Below the pieces are notes generated by a model that worked only from the letters and a program-made list of their open reading frames with translations, did not search any database and had not been told where the DNA came from. The position numbers and the translations under genes are program-made. Of a stretch of DNA of 64,000 nucleotides, positions 11,337 to 23,800 are shown in pieces. The DNA comes from Nemertoderma westbladi (Eukaryota > Xenacoelomorpha > Nemertodermatida > Nemertodermatidae), in the NCBI GenBank assembly GCA_032718475.1, contig JAUCBJ010009048.1, forward strand, positions 124,001 through 188,000. Reading direction: 5' to 3'. How positions within the stretch are numbered: position 1 is the first letter of the stretch; the number at the start of each line of letters is the position of its first letter.

Positions 11337-12465
11337 CTAGTATATATGAGAATTTGAATCTAGTTTTAGTTTCGCGACTAGATCATCGTGGCTACCGTGA
11401 GCAGTCAATAAACGTGCGACACGCAACCAACCTAAGAGTGGTTCAATGGGTGGGTCGTGTCTATTACAGTTCGTTATGAAAGTAACGAACTGTATCTTAT
11501 TACCAGCAGTATCACCCCGGCAAGATACTTGATGAAAATAACGTCGGAGTAGTCGTTTGATCACGGAATGGATGTTCTCGACGTGATTAGTATGAGTGCC
11601 GTCCGCTGTAATAAACTTGGAACCTGAGCATTCATTACCACTGTGGTTGACTACCTTATGGGTAACATCTTCGCGAACAGATTTCCCTAAAGCGAGGTAA
11701 CTGGAGTGTTTATCAGTTGTGACAACGGCATGGGGAGCAGCTAAATGTTCGATAGGTGATCTCAATGATTCACCTGAGCGGTCCGGGATATACTGAATAA
11801 AACACTTCCGCGACTTTCTGCTACCTGATGTTGACTTGCTTGGAGATAGCGCGATACTCGTGTGCATCCACTGGGCGCCAGTTTTAACAGTACGTTTTCC
11901 TCGGTGGTATTTCCGTTTTGACGTTACTGTTTCATCGTATTGGGCATCAGTGAATGTACCCTCTGAAGCTTCGTAGTCAGCAGAGTTGTATACTGACGCA
12001 TACTCCGTAACAAAATTAATATAGTCCGTTACGGTAGAACCATTAACGCCGAGCTCCGACTCAATCTCCTTGGGTGCCCATCCGTGGCACACACACCACA
12101 ACAACGAAAAGGCAGTCATGTGGTCAAGTCGACCACCTTCACCAAGATAGGACACGTCATCACCGGAAGATGCGGATTTCTTGATTCCTCGCTTGGCTTG
12201 GAACAGGCCCTATTGTCAGATTGTAGCAGCGATTAACAGTATATCGTACATCGGGACGTAATTTCGAACGTGATCGTCTCGTGGTAGTACTCAACTGCCT
12301 ACCACATTCGGTGCATGATGGCGGTTCGGGGGGCCCAATGCCATGGACACACCACCATTTCCATATCTCATCCGATGTAGAATTTATTATATTGCGATAC
12401 TTCAGTTGGCTAACGCATTCAAAATCGCAGTTACCGGTACTATCTTTGCATTTAAATTGCGACAT
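11337..12465 (-). pseudogene. Merlin transposase (ISXO2/IS1595-like DDE), one frameshift
   Basis: The N-terminal part (12465 to about 12200) has a zinc-finger-like Cys pattern (WKWWCVHGI, CTECGRQL) and a RYTVNRCYNLTIG segment. The C-terminal part (to 11337) continues in another frame with LLWCVCHGWAPKEIESELGV and the catalytic region. DDE residues are visible as QYDETVTSKRKYHRGKR, VVTTDKHSSYLA and HTNHVENIHSVIKRL, each typical of the ISXO2-like transposase domain. The two frames differ by one base near 12195 in a GGG run. A single indel or an assembly error therefore separates them, and the protein would be about 375 residues. Transposition catalysis is expected in the intact family. This copy is probably inactive unless the frameshift is an error. 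Confidence 0.8.
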
Positions 12466-12726
12466 TATTACCAGATCAGCAGATTACTGTATTACAGCAT
12501 TCAGTATTACTTACTGACATAGGCAGTTAGGCCTACAGCCTCACAGCAGTACAGGTCTACCTGGCACTAAGCAGGCAGTAGGCCTACTGCGAGTAAACAA
12601 CACACAGCACAGCAGAATAGGTGGAGGGCCCTGAATCCGGATTGTGCCTTAAAATTAGTTTTTTTATTTCATTTAAAAATATATAAATATATTTTTTTGT
12701 TATGATACTCATGGGCCACCATACCA

Positions 12727-12824
12727 CCTGTCCTAGGAGTGATATAAGATATATCAACCTTCAGCAAATAAACTCTTCAGATTGATATATCGTATATCTG
12801 TATGTATATCACTCCTAGCACAGG
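12727..12824. mobile_element. Small MITE with 20-bp inverted repeats
   Basis: The 98-bp segment is bounded by inverted repeats at 12727-12746 and 12805-12824, differing at one position (CCTGTCCTAGGAGTGATATA versus CCTGTGCTAGGAGTGATATA). No coding capacity. The superfamily is unknown. Confidence 0.6.
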
Positions 12825-13027
12825 TGATATTCTCTGTATATTCCGTTCTCGAACAGACAATAATTATTATAGTATATTGATAAGCAACTGCAATACCCGG
12901 ATAGCCTACCCAGATAGCAGCTGAATACAGGAATAGCTGAATAGGCCAAGCTAGACTCATACCACCCTTACTGCAGTACCAACAGGTACCGGTACAATTT
13001 AGAAATTAAAAGTGCATCAATCGTTTA

Positions 13028-13723
13028 ATGGATTCACCACAAACTTCCACCAGTGACACCAACAACCCTTCATCTAGAAACCTTCTACCAACACCCGAGG
13101 AACCAAATCCAACTTTACCGATAATCCCTGTGAATGAATCCAGTTCCACAGGATATAAACGCAATCCCCCCAAAGTGAACCATCCGGTGTTGGAATGCCG
13201 AATATGTGAAGACGTATTCTCTCTGCAGGGAGAGAAAGTTCCTCGCCTGCTTCTATGTGGCCACAGTTTCTGCCATGTTTGTCTGTGCCATCTGTCTCAC
13301 AACGGGCGCTACCTGCACTGCCCGCTGGACAGACATGTGACAAAACTCGGCGACGCAGGAGTCTGGGATCTAAAGAAAAACTTTGCATTGCTCGATCTTT
13401 TAGAGAAGCTATCTACTGGATTTGGGTTAGAATCATCCGTGGATGAAACCACCAAACCGGTGCAGTGCGATGAGAATGAGGACCATGAGGCTGCCATGTA
13501 TTGCACCGTATGTAGTACCAATCTGTGTCCGGAGTGCGCCAAACAAACGCATTCAACTCGAACCCTCGCTAAACACAAACTGGTACCGGTCGCCGACAAA
13601 CCGAAACCCCAGCCCATGTGCCCCAACCATGTCACTCATAGTCAGGAGTTCTTCTGTCTGGAGGAGCAGTGTCAGTCTGAGCCAATGATATGCATTCTTT
13701 GTAAGGATTACGGAAAACATCAG
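13028..13723 (+). CDS. TRIM23: TRIM23 (ARD1) homologue, coding exon 1: RING and B-boxes
   Basis: This exon encodes residues 1-232 of a predicted 597-residue protein (the human protein is about 574). A disordered Ser/Pro/Thr N-terminus is followed by a RING finger at about 57-101 (C57, C60, C77, H79, C82, C85, C98), with CPLDR supplying Asp as the last ligand, as in the TRIM23 family. Two B-box regions follow at about 147-183 and 198-236. The exon ends CATCAG and is followed by GTAGAC, a phase-0 donor at 13724. The family is an E3 ubiquitin ligase with a C-terminal ARF domain, active on Golgi, lysosomal and signalling platforms. The start ATG at 13028 is the first in frame; further 5' non-coding exons cannot be excluded. 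Confidence 0.92.
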
Positions 13724-14463
13724 GTAGACAGTCAGACTAGTATTATATTATTATTTTTATTATGTTAAACTAAATCATCAGGTACAACGTGCCATTAATA
13801 AGTATTCATGGTATTGGCATTTGTTTGTAAAGTAGCACTTTTGGAAATTGTGCTAATACGAGTTGTTACTTAAACGAACGAAAGTTGTGGGTGGGTGAAA
13901 TGAAAATAAGGATACAGAGACGGAAAACCTTAAAGACAAATGCAACAAGTACAGTAGTTGCGTTGTTTTATTCCAAAAGTGTAACATTATGAAACACCTA
14001 CTTAGAAACACTGCATGTAAATTTTTGTTGTCAAGTACAGAAGTAAGGAGTACATTTTTTGAAATTACTCAAATGTTACAATATGAATTATAGAAAGAAT
14101 ATTAAAGACTACTTCAGTAGGCCTAGTCCTTGTATTTATGTACTACGTTCTACTTTACTACATAACATACTACGTACTGTGGACTGTGGTCCGGTATACG
14201 ACTATGCTACAGATACGGTATGTCTGAATGAATAATGACTAGCTGTTTGTTATGTTTATTAATATCGCCAGAATAACAATAAAATATTAATTTTTTAATT
14301 TCAAATTTTTATTTTTAATTTAATTTAATAATGGTAGGCCTATTCAGGTAAAATTAGTAAAATCATTAAAATTATAGTTTATTTACAGTACTTACAGTTG
14401 GTGCATGTTAATTATTTAAAAAAATGATTACAGTAAAATTAAATTAAAAACCGGCAAAGCATA
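13724..14463 (+). other. TRIM23 intron 1, first part
   Basis: Non-coding AT-rich intron sequence after the donor at 13724. Nothing recognisable was found before the MITE at 14464. Confidence 0.6.
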
Positions 14464-15066
14464 GGGGCTATTCACATATTACGTAACGCTCAGAAGGGGG
14501 GGAGGGGTCTGCCTGAAACGTTACTATTTTGTTACAATGGGGTGGGGGGGTTCGGGAATAATCGTTACGTAACGCTGAAATCTGGGTAAGAAAGTAATTT
14601 ATTTCAATTTGCCAAAAGTTACAATACAAAACATTTATATTTAAATATGAAAGTCTTTAATATAACTTTCATAAAATTATTATTGATTACAATACTCCCA
14701 TTGGATGCAATAAATCTATAGGCTAGGTAACTAACTACCTGTGCTACCGGTACAATGTACTTTACATGTACATACTGATTATGAGTACGACATACAGACA
14801 TAATTTCATATTGAAATAGTTCATGAGTTTCTTTGAATTTGTATTAATTACTATTAATTAAATAATAATAATAATATATTATTAATATAATATATTATGT
14901 TAATAAAATAAATCAATGAATAAAATTATACTCAAGCTAGCGTTACGTTACTAGATAGGGGGGGGGGGGGGGGGGGGTTAACAAAAAATGTTACTATGTG
15001 TTACAAGGGGGGGGGGGGGGGTCAAAAAATGGCAAAATTGGCGTTACGTAATATGTGAACAGCCCC
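14464..15066. mobile_element. MITE with 26-bp inverted repeats in TRIM23 intron 1
   Basis: Inverted repeats at 14464-14489 and 15041-15066 match at 25 of 26 positions and share TTCACATATTACGTAACGC. Both ends are flanked by ATA (14461-14463 and 15067-15069), suggesting a 3-bp target duplication. The interior repeats the motif TTACGTAACGCT and holds two poly(G) runs (14958-14977 and 15007-15021). No transposase. Confidence 0.7.
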
Positions 15067-17059
15067 ATACTTAGGTTCAAGGGCTTCAACAACATACAGT
15101 ACTAAAGGCAAACCATATTAATAAGGGACAATTTTACAATACTCTATAGGATACAACACAACAATACATAGTTATACGGAATATAAATTTGGTACCATAG
15201 GTATTTTTATTTTAGATTTATTTTAAACTTTGTAGATATTTTGAACTATTTTACATTTATTTTAAACTGTTGCAAATTTGTATGCTCTATATAACCTACC
15301 GTAAGTGTACCTGTACCTGGTTTACCGTAAGTGTACCTGGTTTACCGTAAGTGTACCTGGTTTGTTTTTCTCCGGTGTCTTTATTTTAATTAATATTTCA
15401 CTGTTAAATAATAAATAATAATAAAATAAATTATCTTTCAAATTGAGAACTATAAATTATTACGGGAATGTCAGTGGAACACTCTTAGACTGTGATGATT
15501 GTATACAGTCTATGTTAATCTACTTAGAAATAATACCACAATAAATGAGTTTATTTGATATTATAAAAGTTGGTACAAATGAAGCTGAGGGAGATTAATC
15601 AGATTTAGAGTTTCAAAGATTCGATTTTGGTAAATGAACAACGAACAAACATTAATAATAAGTAAATATGATTAAATATACATTTTGATTTATAGGTCTT
15701 TTTATTTCAAACGCTGTGGTAATGTTTATATTTTTAAATTTGTTGTTTTAAATATTTTGTTTTATAAATATTTATAAACAAGTTCAATAAATTTATAAAT
15801 GACTATTTTCATTCATAAATTTCACTAACATTAGAAAAAAACACCTGATTGAGTAAGGCAGCATCAGGTGTTGAAGAGTGCAATAAATTGATTAGCAGTA
15901 ACTATATGGAAGCAATATAGTAAAATATCCCTACAGTTCAATTTATTTTGTAACACTACAGTATATCGCTTTATTGTTTATTAAAGAATGGAGCAACAAA
16001 AAAAGTACCAAATTAAGAATAAGATTACGTATTACATGGGAAAATAACGTAGAACATTTTTTTTGCCATTATTCTCTCGACCCTTTATCAATTAATTATA
16101 TATATACTTAAATAATTACCGCGAGAATGGTTAAAAAAATTATACTTTTTTTCCAAAAAAAAATTATATTATAAGTATTATTTTTTTTATGTGTTTTTTT
16201 ATAACAAAATTAATTTTTTTTTTCTATATTTTATTATTAAATATTGATGAACTTTTCCAAAACATTATTAGCTATACATTTTTTTTGTTTTAATGGTAAA
16301 GCGGTATGTCTAGTGTTTAAACGGGATCGCGATGCAATCCCGTTTGCATTTCCCGTTAACAGTCCCGATCCTGACTTTTTTTGGAACGGTCCCGAGTATA
16401 AAAATAATAGTGGAGTAAATTTCTTGAATATCGATTGAATAGTTTGCACCGGGACAGAAATAGAGTTAGTTTTGATTTGGGGCCGAGGTGTACTAAATAA
16501 TATTTAGTACTTAGTATTTAGTTATTTAGTACACCTTGTTTGGGGCCTATATCGAATGTATATTGTATATGTCAGTAAACCATCAAGTAATCAATTGTAA
16601 GATAATTTTAATAATATATTAATATAATGATTTTAATATTTTAATAATATGTTAATAAACAAACCAGTATTCACCTACCTGTATAAATAATTTTAATGAT
16701 ATTACATCTTACTAATATTTCAGCAGTGTGAAATAAAGTGATATAATTTTACCAAAAATGCGTTTTATACTAACACAAATACTGAAAACTTGAAGATATT
16801 TTTATTCAAAATTCCAATTCCGATCTTGCAACTTTGATCTCGTTTAAACACTTATATAGTATGTACGTAAAGATAGTATATATACATAGGCTATACTCAT
16901 ACTGCTTTACTAGTTCTAGTTACATTAATAATTAAAAAATATATTGATAATATCAGTTTATTACAAATCTTACTATCAAAAAAAGAAGGTGTGATTGAAC
17001 TCGGTACCTAGAGATTCCAAGCCCCAACATTTTATAACTTTTTTTACACCATATTATAG
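15067..17059 (+). other. TRIM23 intron 1, remainder
   Basis: AT-rich intron. It contains three copies of a 21-bp unit (TTTACCGTAAGTGTACCTGG core) at about 15299-15363, a short near-perfect hairpin at about 16485-16530 built on GGTGTACTAAATAA and its complement, and the 3' splice acceptor ATTATAG ending at 17059. No gene seen. Confidence 0.6.
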
Positions 17060-17851
17060 GGTCACAAACACACTTTGTTGGTCAATATCGCCCAGGAAGT
17101 GAGAAACAGTATAACCGAAACCGTCCAACATATTTCCTCGTTCACTGGCGAACTATCCGACGGCATCCGACGCATTAACGAATGCGTCACCGCCATCGAG
17201 GGGTCGGACCGGCTGGACACAGACTCCCGTACCGACAATCGTGTCGCCACGTCCGACCCCGACGTCGGCACTGCAGAGGCAGCGCGATGCCGCGTTCGAC
17301 AGTATTTCCGCGAACTCCATACAACGCTACAACGACAGGAAGATGCGGCCCTGTCGGTAGTGGACGCCTTCGTGCACGAACGACTCAGCGCAATCAGACA
17401 GCAGCAAGAGGACATGGCTATACTGATGAGCCGAATGTCTGCGGCGGGGCTGGACTGCGAGCGCCGACTAGACAGCGCGGACACCGAGTTTGTTTCCTAT
17501 CGCTCCGACGTGCTCAATCTACTAGCTACCGTCCGAACTCAACAATCACAGTACCTCGATCTGTCTCATCAACTACCCCTTGATCCCGCTGTCCCTGTTA
17601 CCTTCACTAAGGACAACCGCGCACATATCGGTCCCAAAATAGAAATGCGAGTTGTGTTACTAGGCCTGGACAACTCTGGTAAGACGTCGATTCTGTTTCA
17701 ATTAAAGCAGAATGAGTTTGTGCAGAGTATACCAACTATTGGGTTTAATGTGGAGACCGTGGAATATAAGAATCTTCTGTTTACGTTTTGGGATGTTGGC
17801 GGAGACCCTAAACTGAGACCATTGTGGAAACATTACTACCTCAACACACAG
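17060..17851 (+). CDS. TRIM23: TRIM23 homologue, coding exon 2: coiled coil and N-terminal half of ARF domain
   Basis: This exon encodes residues 233-496. It opens with GHKHTLL, completing the second B-box after the phase-0 junction. A coiled-coil/linker follows (about 240-405; the [11 protein letters not shown] segment is typical of the family), then the ARF-like GTPase start [16 protein letters not shown]. Visible G-motifs are the P-loop GLDNSGKTS (434-442), switch [11 protein letters not shown], and [17 protein letters not shown] (476 onward). The residue equivalent to the catalytic Gln of ARF1 is Asp here; vertebrate TRIM23 also lacks Gln. The exon ends AACACACAG with donor GTGAGG. That 9-base exon end plus the first 24 intron bases is the unit of the adjacent array. 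Confidence 0.92.
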
Positions 17852-20800
17852 GTGAGGCATAAATAGTAAGTTCTGAACACACAGGTGAGGCATAAATAGT
17901 AAGTTCTGAACACACAGGTGAGGCATAAATAGTAAGTTCTGAACACACAGGTGAGGCATAAATAGTAAGTTCTGAACACACAGGTGAGGCATAAATAGTA
18001 AGTTCTGAACACACAGGTGAGGCATAAATAGTAAGTTCTGAACACACAGGTGAGGCATAAATAGTAAGTTCTGAACACACAGGTGAGGCATAAATAGTAA
18101 GTTCTGAACACACAGGTGAGGCATAAATAGTAAGTTCTGAACACACAGGTGAGGCATAAATAGTAAGTTCTGAACACACAGGTGAGGCATAAATAGTAAG
18201 TTCTGAACACACAGGTGAGGCATAAATAGTAAGTTCTGAACACACAGGTGAGGCATAAATAGTAAGTTCTGAACACACAGGTGAGGCATAAATAGTAAGT
18301 TCTGAACACACAGGTGAGGCATAAATAGTAAGTTCTGAACACACAGGTGAGGCATAAATAGTAAGTTCTGAACACACAGGTGAGGCATAAATAGTAAGTT
18401 CTGAACACACAGGTGAGGCATAAATAGTAAGTTCTGAACACACAGGTGAGGCATAAATAGTAAGTTCTGAACACACAGGTGAGGCATAAATAGTAAGTTC
18501 TGAACACACAGGTGAGGCATAAATAGTAAGTTCTGAACACACAGGTGAGGCATAAATAGTAAGTTCTGAACACACAGGTGAGGCATAAATAGTAAGTTCT
18601 GAACACACAGGTGAGGCATAAATAGTAAGTTCTGAACACACAGGTGAGGCATAAATAGTAAGTTCTGAACACACAGGTGAGGCATAAATAGTAAGTTCTG
18701 AACACACAGGTGAGGCATAAATAGTAAGTTCTGAACACACAGGTGAGGCATAAATAGTAAGTTCTGAACACACAGGTGAGGCATAAATAGTAAGTTCTGA
18801 ACACACAGGTGAGGCATAAATAGTAAGTTCTGAACACACAGGTGAGGCATAAATAGTAAGTTCTGAACACACAGGTGAGGCATAAATAGTAAGTTCTGAA
18901 CACACAGGTGAGGCATAAATAGTAAGTTCTGAACACACAGGTGAGGCATAAATAGTAAGTTCTGAACACACAGGTGAGGCATAAATAGTAAGTTCTGAAC
19001 ACACAGGTGAGGCATAAATAGTAAGTTCTGAACACACAGGTGAGGCATAAATAGTAAGTTCTGAACACACAGGTGAGGCATAAATAGTAAGTTCTGAACA
19101 CACAGGTGAGGCATAAATAGTAAGTTCTGAACACACAGGTGAGGCATAAATAGTAAGTTCTGAACACACAGGTGAGGCATAAATAGTAAGTTCTGAACAC
19201 ACAGGTGAGGCATAAATAGTAAGTTCTGAACACACAGGTGAGGCATAAATAGTAAGTTCTGAACACACAGGTGAGGCATAAATAGTAAGTTCTGAACACA
19301 CAGGTGAGGCATAAATAGTAAGTTCTGAACACACAGGTGAGGCATAAATAGTAAGTTCTGAACACACAGGTGAGGCATAAATAGTAAGTTCTGAACACAC
19401 AGGTGAGGCATAAATAGTAAGTTCTGAACACACAGGTGAGGCATAAATAGTAAGTTCTGAACACACAGGTGAGGCATAAATAGTAAGTTCTGAACACACA
19501 GGTGAGGCATAAATAGTAAGTTCTGAACACACAGGTGAGGCATAAATAGTAAGTTCTGAACACACAGGTGAGGCATAAATAGTAAGTTCTGAACACACAG
19601 GTGAGGCATAAATAGTAAGTTCTGAACACACAGGTGAGGCATAAATAGTAAGTTCTGAACACACAGGGTGAGGCATAAATAGTAAGTTCTGAACACACAG
19701 GTGAGGCATAAATAGTAAGTTCTGAACACACAGGTGAGGCATAAATAGTAAGTTCTGAACACACAGGTGAGGCATAAATAGTAAGTTCTGAACACACAGG
19801 TGAGGCATAAATAGTAAGTTCTGAACACACAGGTGAGGCATAAATAGTAAGTTCTGAACACACAGGTGAGGCATAAATAGTAAGTTCTGAACACACAGGT
19901 GAGGCATAAATAGTAAGTTCTGAACACACAGGTGAGGCATAAATAGTAAGTTCTGAACACACAGGTGAGGCATAAATAGTAAGTTCTGAACACACAGGTG
20001 AGGCATAAATAGTAAGTTCTGAACACACAGGTGAGGCATAAATAGTAAGTTCTGAACACACAGGTGAGGCATAAATAGTAAGTTCTGAACACACAGGTGA
20101 GGCATAAATAGTAAGTTCTGAACACACAGGTGAGGCATAAATAGTAAGTTCTGAACACACAGGTGAGGCATAAATAGTAAGTTCTGAACACACAGGTGAG
20201 GCATAAATAGTAAGTTCTGAACACACAGGTGAGGCATAAATAGTAAGTTCTGAACACACAGGTGAGGCATAAATAGTAAGTTCTGAACACACAGGTGAGG
20301 CATAAATAGTAAGTTCTGAACACACAGGTGAGGCATAAATAGTAAGTTCTGAACACACAGGTGAGGCATAAATAGTAAGTTCTGAACACACAGGTGAGGC
20401 ATAAATAGTAAGTTCTGAACACACAGGTGAGGCATAAATAGTAAGTTCTGAACACACAGGTGAGGCATAAATAGTAAGTTCTGAACACACAGGTGAGGCA
20501 TAAATAGTAAGTTCTGAACACACAGGTGAGGCATAAATAGTAAGTTCTGAACACACAGGTGAGGCATAAATAGTAAGTTCTGAACACACAGGTGAGGCAT
20601 AAATAGTAAGTTCTGAACACACAGGTGAGGCATAAATAGTAAGTTCTGAACACACAGGTGAGGCATAAATAGTAAGTTCTGAACACACAGGTGAGGCATA
20701 AATAGTAAGTTCTGAACACACAGGTGAGGCATAAATAGTAAGTTCTGAACACACAGGTGAGGCATAAATAGTAAGTTCTGAACACACAGGTGAGGCATAA

Positions 20801-23800
20801 ATAGTAAGTTCTGAACACACAGGTGAGGCATAAATAGTAAGTTCTGAACACACAGGTGAGGCATAAATAGTAAGTTCTGAACACACAGGTGAGGCATAAA
20901 TAGTAAGTTCTGAACACACAGGTGAGGCATAAATAGTAAGTTCTGAACACACAGGTGAGGCATAAATAGTAAGTTCTGAACACACAGGTGAGGCATAAAT
21001 AGTAAGTTCTGAACACACAGGTGAGGCATAAATAGTAAGTTCTGAACACACAGGTGAGGCATAAATAGTAAGTTCTGAACACACAGGTGAGGCATAAATA
21101 GTAAGTTCTGAACACACAGGTGAGGCATAAATAGTAAGTTCTGAACACACAGGTGAGGCATAAATAGTAAGTTCTGAACACACAGGTGAGGCATAAATAG
21201 TAAGTTCTGAACACACAGGTGAGGCATAAATAGTAAGTTCTGAACACACAGGTGAGGCATAAATAGTAAGTTCTGAACACACAGGTGAGGCATAAATAGT
21301 AAGTTCTGAACACACAGGTGAGGCATAAATAGTAAGTTCTGAACACACAGGTGAGGCATAAATAGTAAGTTCTGAACACACAGGTGAGGCATAAATAGTA
21401 AGTTCTGAACACACAGGTGAGGCATAAATAGTAAGTTCTGAACACACAGGTGAGGCATAAATAGTAAGTTCTGAACACACAGGTGAGGCATAAATAGTAA
21501 GTTCTGAACACACAGGTGAGGCATAAATAGTAAGTTCTGAACACACAGGTGAGGCATAAATAGTAAGTTCTGAACACACAGGTGAGGCATAAATAGTAAG
21601 TTCTGAACACACAGGTGAGGCATAAATAGTAAGTTCTGAACACACAGGTGAGGCATAAATAGTAAGTTCTGAACACACAGGTGAGGCATAAATAGTAAGT
21701 TCTGAACACACAGGTGAGGCATAAATAGTAAGTTCTGAACACACAGGTGAGGCATAAATAGTAAGTTCTGAACACACAGGTGAGGCATAAATAGTAAGTT
21801 CTGAACACACAGGTGAGGCATAAATAGTAAGTTCTGAACACACAGGTGAGGCATAAATAGTAAGTTCTGAACACACAGGTGAGGCATAAATAGTAAGTTC
21901 TGAACACACAGGTGAGGCATAAATAGTAAGTTCTGAACACACAGGTGAGGCATAAATAGTAAGTTCTGAACACACAGGTGAGGCATAAATAGTAAGTTCT
22001 GAACACACAGGTGAGGCATAAATAGTAAGTTCTGAACACACAGGTGAGGCATAAATAGTAAGTTCTGAACACACAGGTGAGGCATAAATAGTAAGTTCTG
22101 AACACACAGGTGAGGCATAAATAGTAAGTTCTGAACACACAGGTGAGGCATAAATAGTAAGTTCTGAACACACAGGTGAGGCATAAATAGTAAGTTCTGA
22201 ACACACAGGTGAGGCATAAATAGTAAGTTCTGAACACACAGGTGAGGCATAAATAGTAAGTTCTGAACACACAGGTGAGGCATAAATAGTAAGTTCTGAA
22301 CACACAGGTGAGGCATAAATAGTAAGTTCTGAACACACAGGTGAGGCATAAATAGTAAGTTCTGAACACACAGGTGAGGCATAAATAGTAAGTTCTGAAC
22401 ACACAGGTGAGGCATAAATAGTAAGTTCTGAACACACAGGTGAGGCATAAATAGTAAGTTCTGAACACACAGGTGAGGCATAAATAGTAAGTTCTGAACA
22501 CACAGGTGAGGCATAAATAGTAAGTTCTGAACACACAGGTGAGGCATAAATAGTAAGTTCTGAACACACAGGTGAGGCATAAATAGTAAGTTCTGAACAC
22601 ACAGGTGAGGCATAAATAGTAAGTTCTGAACACACAGGTGAGGCATAAATAGTAAGTTCTGAACACACAGGTGAGGCATAAATAGTAAGTTCTGAACACA
22701 CAGGTGAGGCATAAATAGTAAGTTCTGAACACACAGGTGAGGCATAAATAGTAAGTTCTGAACACACAGGTGAGGCATAAATAGTAAGTTCTGAACACAC
22801 AGGTGAGGCATAAATAGTAAGTTCTGAACACACAGGTGAGGCATAAATAGTAAGTTCTGAACACACAGGTGAGGCATAAATAGTAAGTTCTGAACACACA
22901 GGTGAGGCATAAATAGTAAGTTCTGAACACACAGGTGAGGCATAAATAGTAAGTTCTGAACACACAGGTGAGGCATAAATAGTAAGTTCTGAACACACAG
23001 GTGAGGCATAAATAGTAAGTTCTGAACACACAGGTGAGGCATAAATAGTAAGTTCTGAACACACAGGTGAGGCATAAATAGTAAGTTCTGAACACACAGG
23101 TGAGGCATAAATAGTAAGTTCTGAACACACAGGTGAGGCATAAATAGTAAGTTCTGAACACACAGGTGAGGCATAAATAGTAAGTTCTGAACACACAGGT
23201 GAGGCATAAATAGTAAGTTCTGAACACACAGGTGAGGCATAAATAGTAAGTTCTGAACACACAGGTGAGGCATAAATAGTAAGTTCTGAACACACAGGTG
23301 AGGCATAAATAGTAAGTTCTGAACACACAGGTGAGGCATAAATAGTAAGTTCTGAACACACAGGTGAGGCATAAATAGTAAGTTCTGAACACACAGGTGA
23401 GGCATAAATAGTAAGTTCTGAACACACAGGTGAGGCATAAATAGTAAGTTCTGAACACACAGGTGAGGCATAAATAGTAAGTTCTGAACACACAGGTGAG
23501 GCATAAATAGTAAGTTCTGAACACACAGGTGAGGCATAAATAGTAAGTTCTGAACACACAGGTGAGGCATAAATAGTAAGTTCTGAACACACAGGTGAGG
23601 CATAAATAGTAAGTTCTGAACACACAGGTGAGGCATAAATAGTAAGTTCTGAACACACAGGTGAGGCATAAATAGTAAGTTCTGAACACACAGGTGAGGC
23701 ATAAATAGTAAGTTCTGAACACACAGGTGAGGCATAAATAGTAAGTTCTGAACACACAGGTGAGGCATAAATAGTAAGTTCTGAACACACAGGTGAGGCA

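Larger units (their letters stand above)
10585..12648 (-). mobile_element. Merlin-superfamily DNA transposon, complete ends
   Basis: The element is 2,064 bp. Imperfect 26-bp terminal inverted repeats lie at 10585-10610 and 12623-12648 (19 of 26 positions agree). Both start with GG and contain GGGCCCTCC on the inner side. They are flanked by an 8-bp target-site duplication TTAAAATT (10577-10584 and 12649-12656). Merlin elements typically make 8-9 bp duplications and encode an IS1016/IS1595-like transposase, which is present on the minus strand (11337-12465). Confidence 0.85.
10368..12690 (+). repeat. Tandem duplication of an AT-rich ~125-bp unit; second copy holds the Merlin insertion
   Basis: Copy 1 spans about 10375-10500. 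Copy 2 begins at 10501, is interrupted at 10584 by the Merlin element, and resumes at 12649-12690. Shared words include GAAATCGACTTTAAAATCC and the terminal AAAAATATATAAATATATT. The intact first copy shows what the insertion site looked like before transposition. Confidence 0.75.

Noticed and set aside
13074-13635. Minus-strand and alternative-frame ORFs over TRIM23 exon 1
   Set aside because: Shadows of the plus-strand RING/B-box exon.
17425-17445. CTGATGAGCC in TRIM23 exon 2 as a possible hammerhead core
   Set aside because: There is no matching GAA with stem II/III complementarity. It is ordinary coding sequence.
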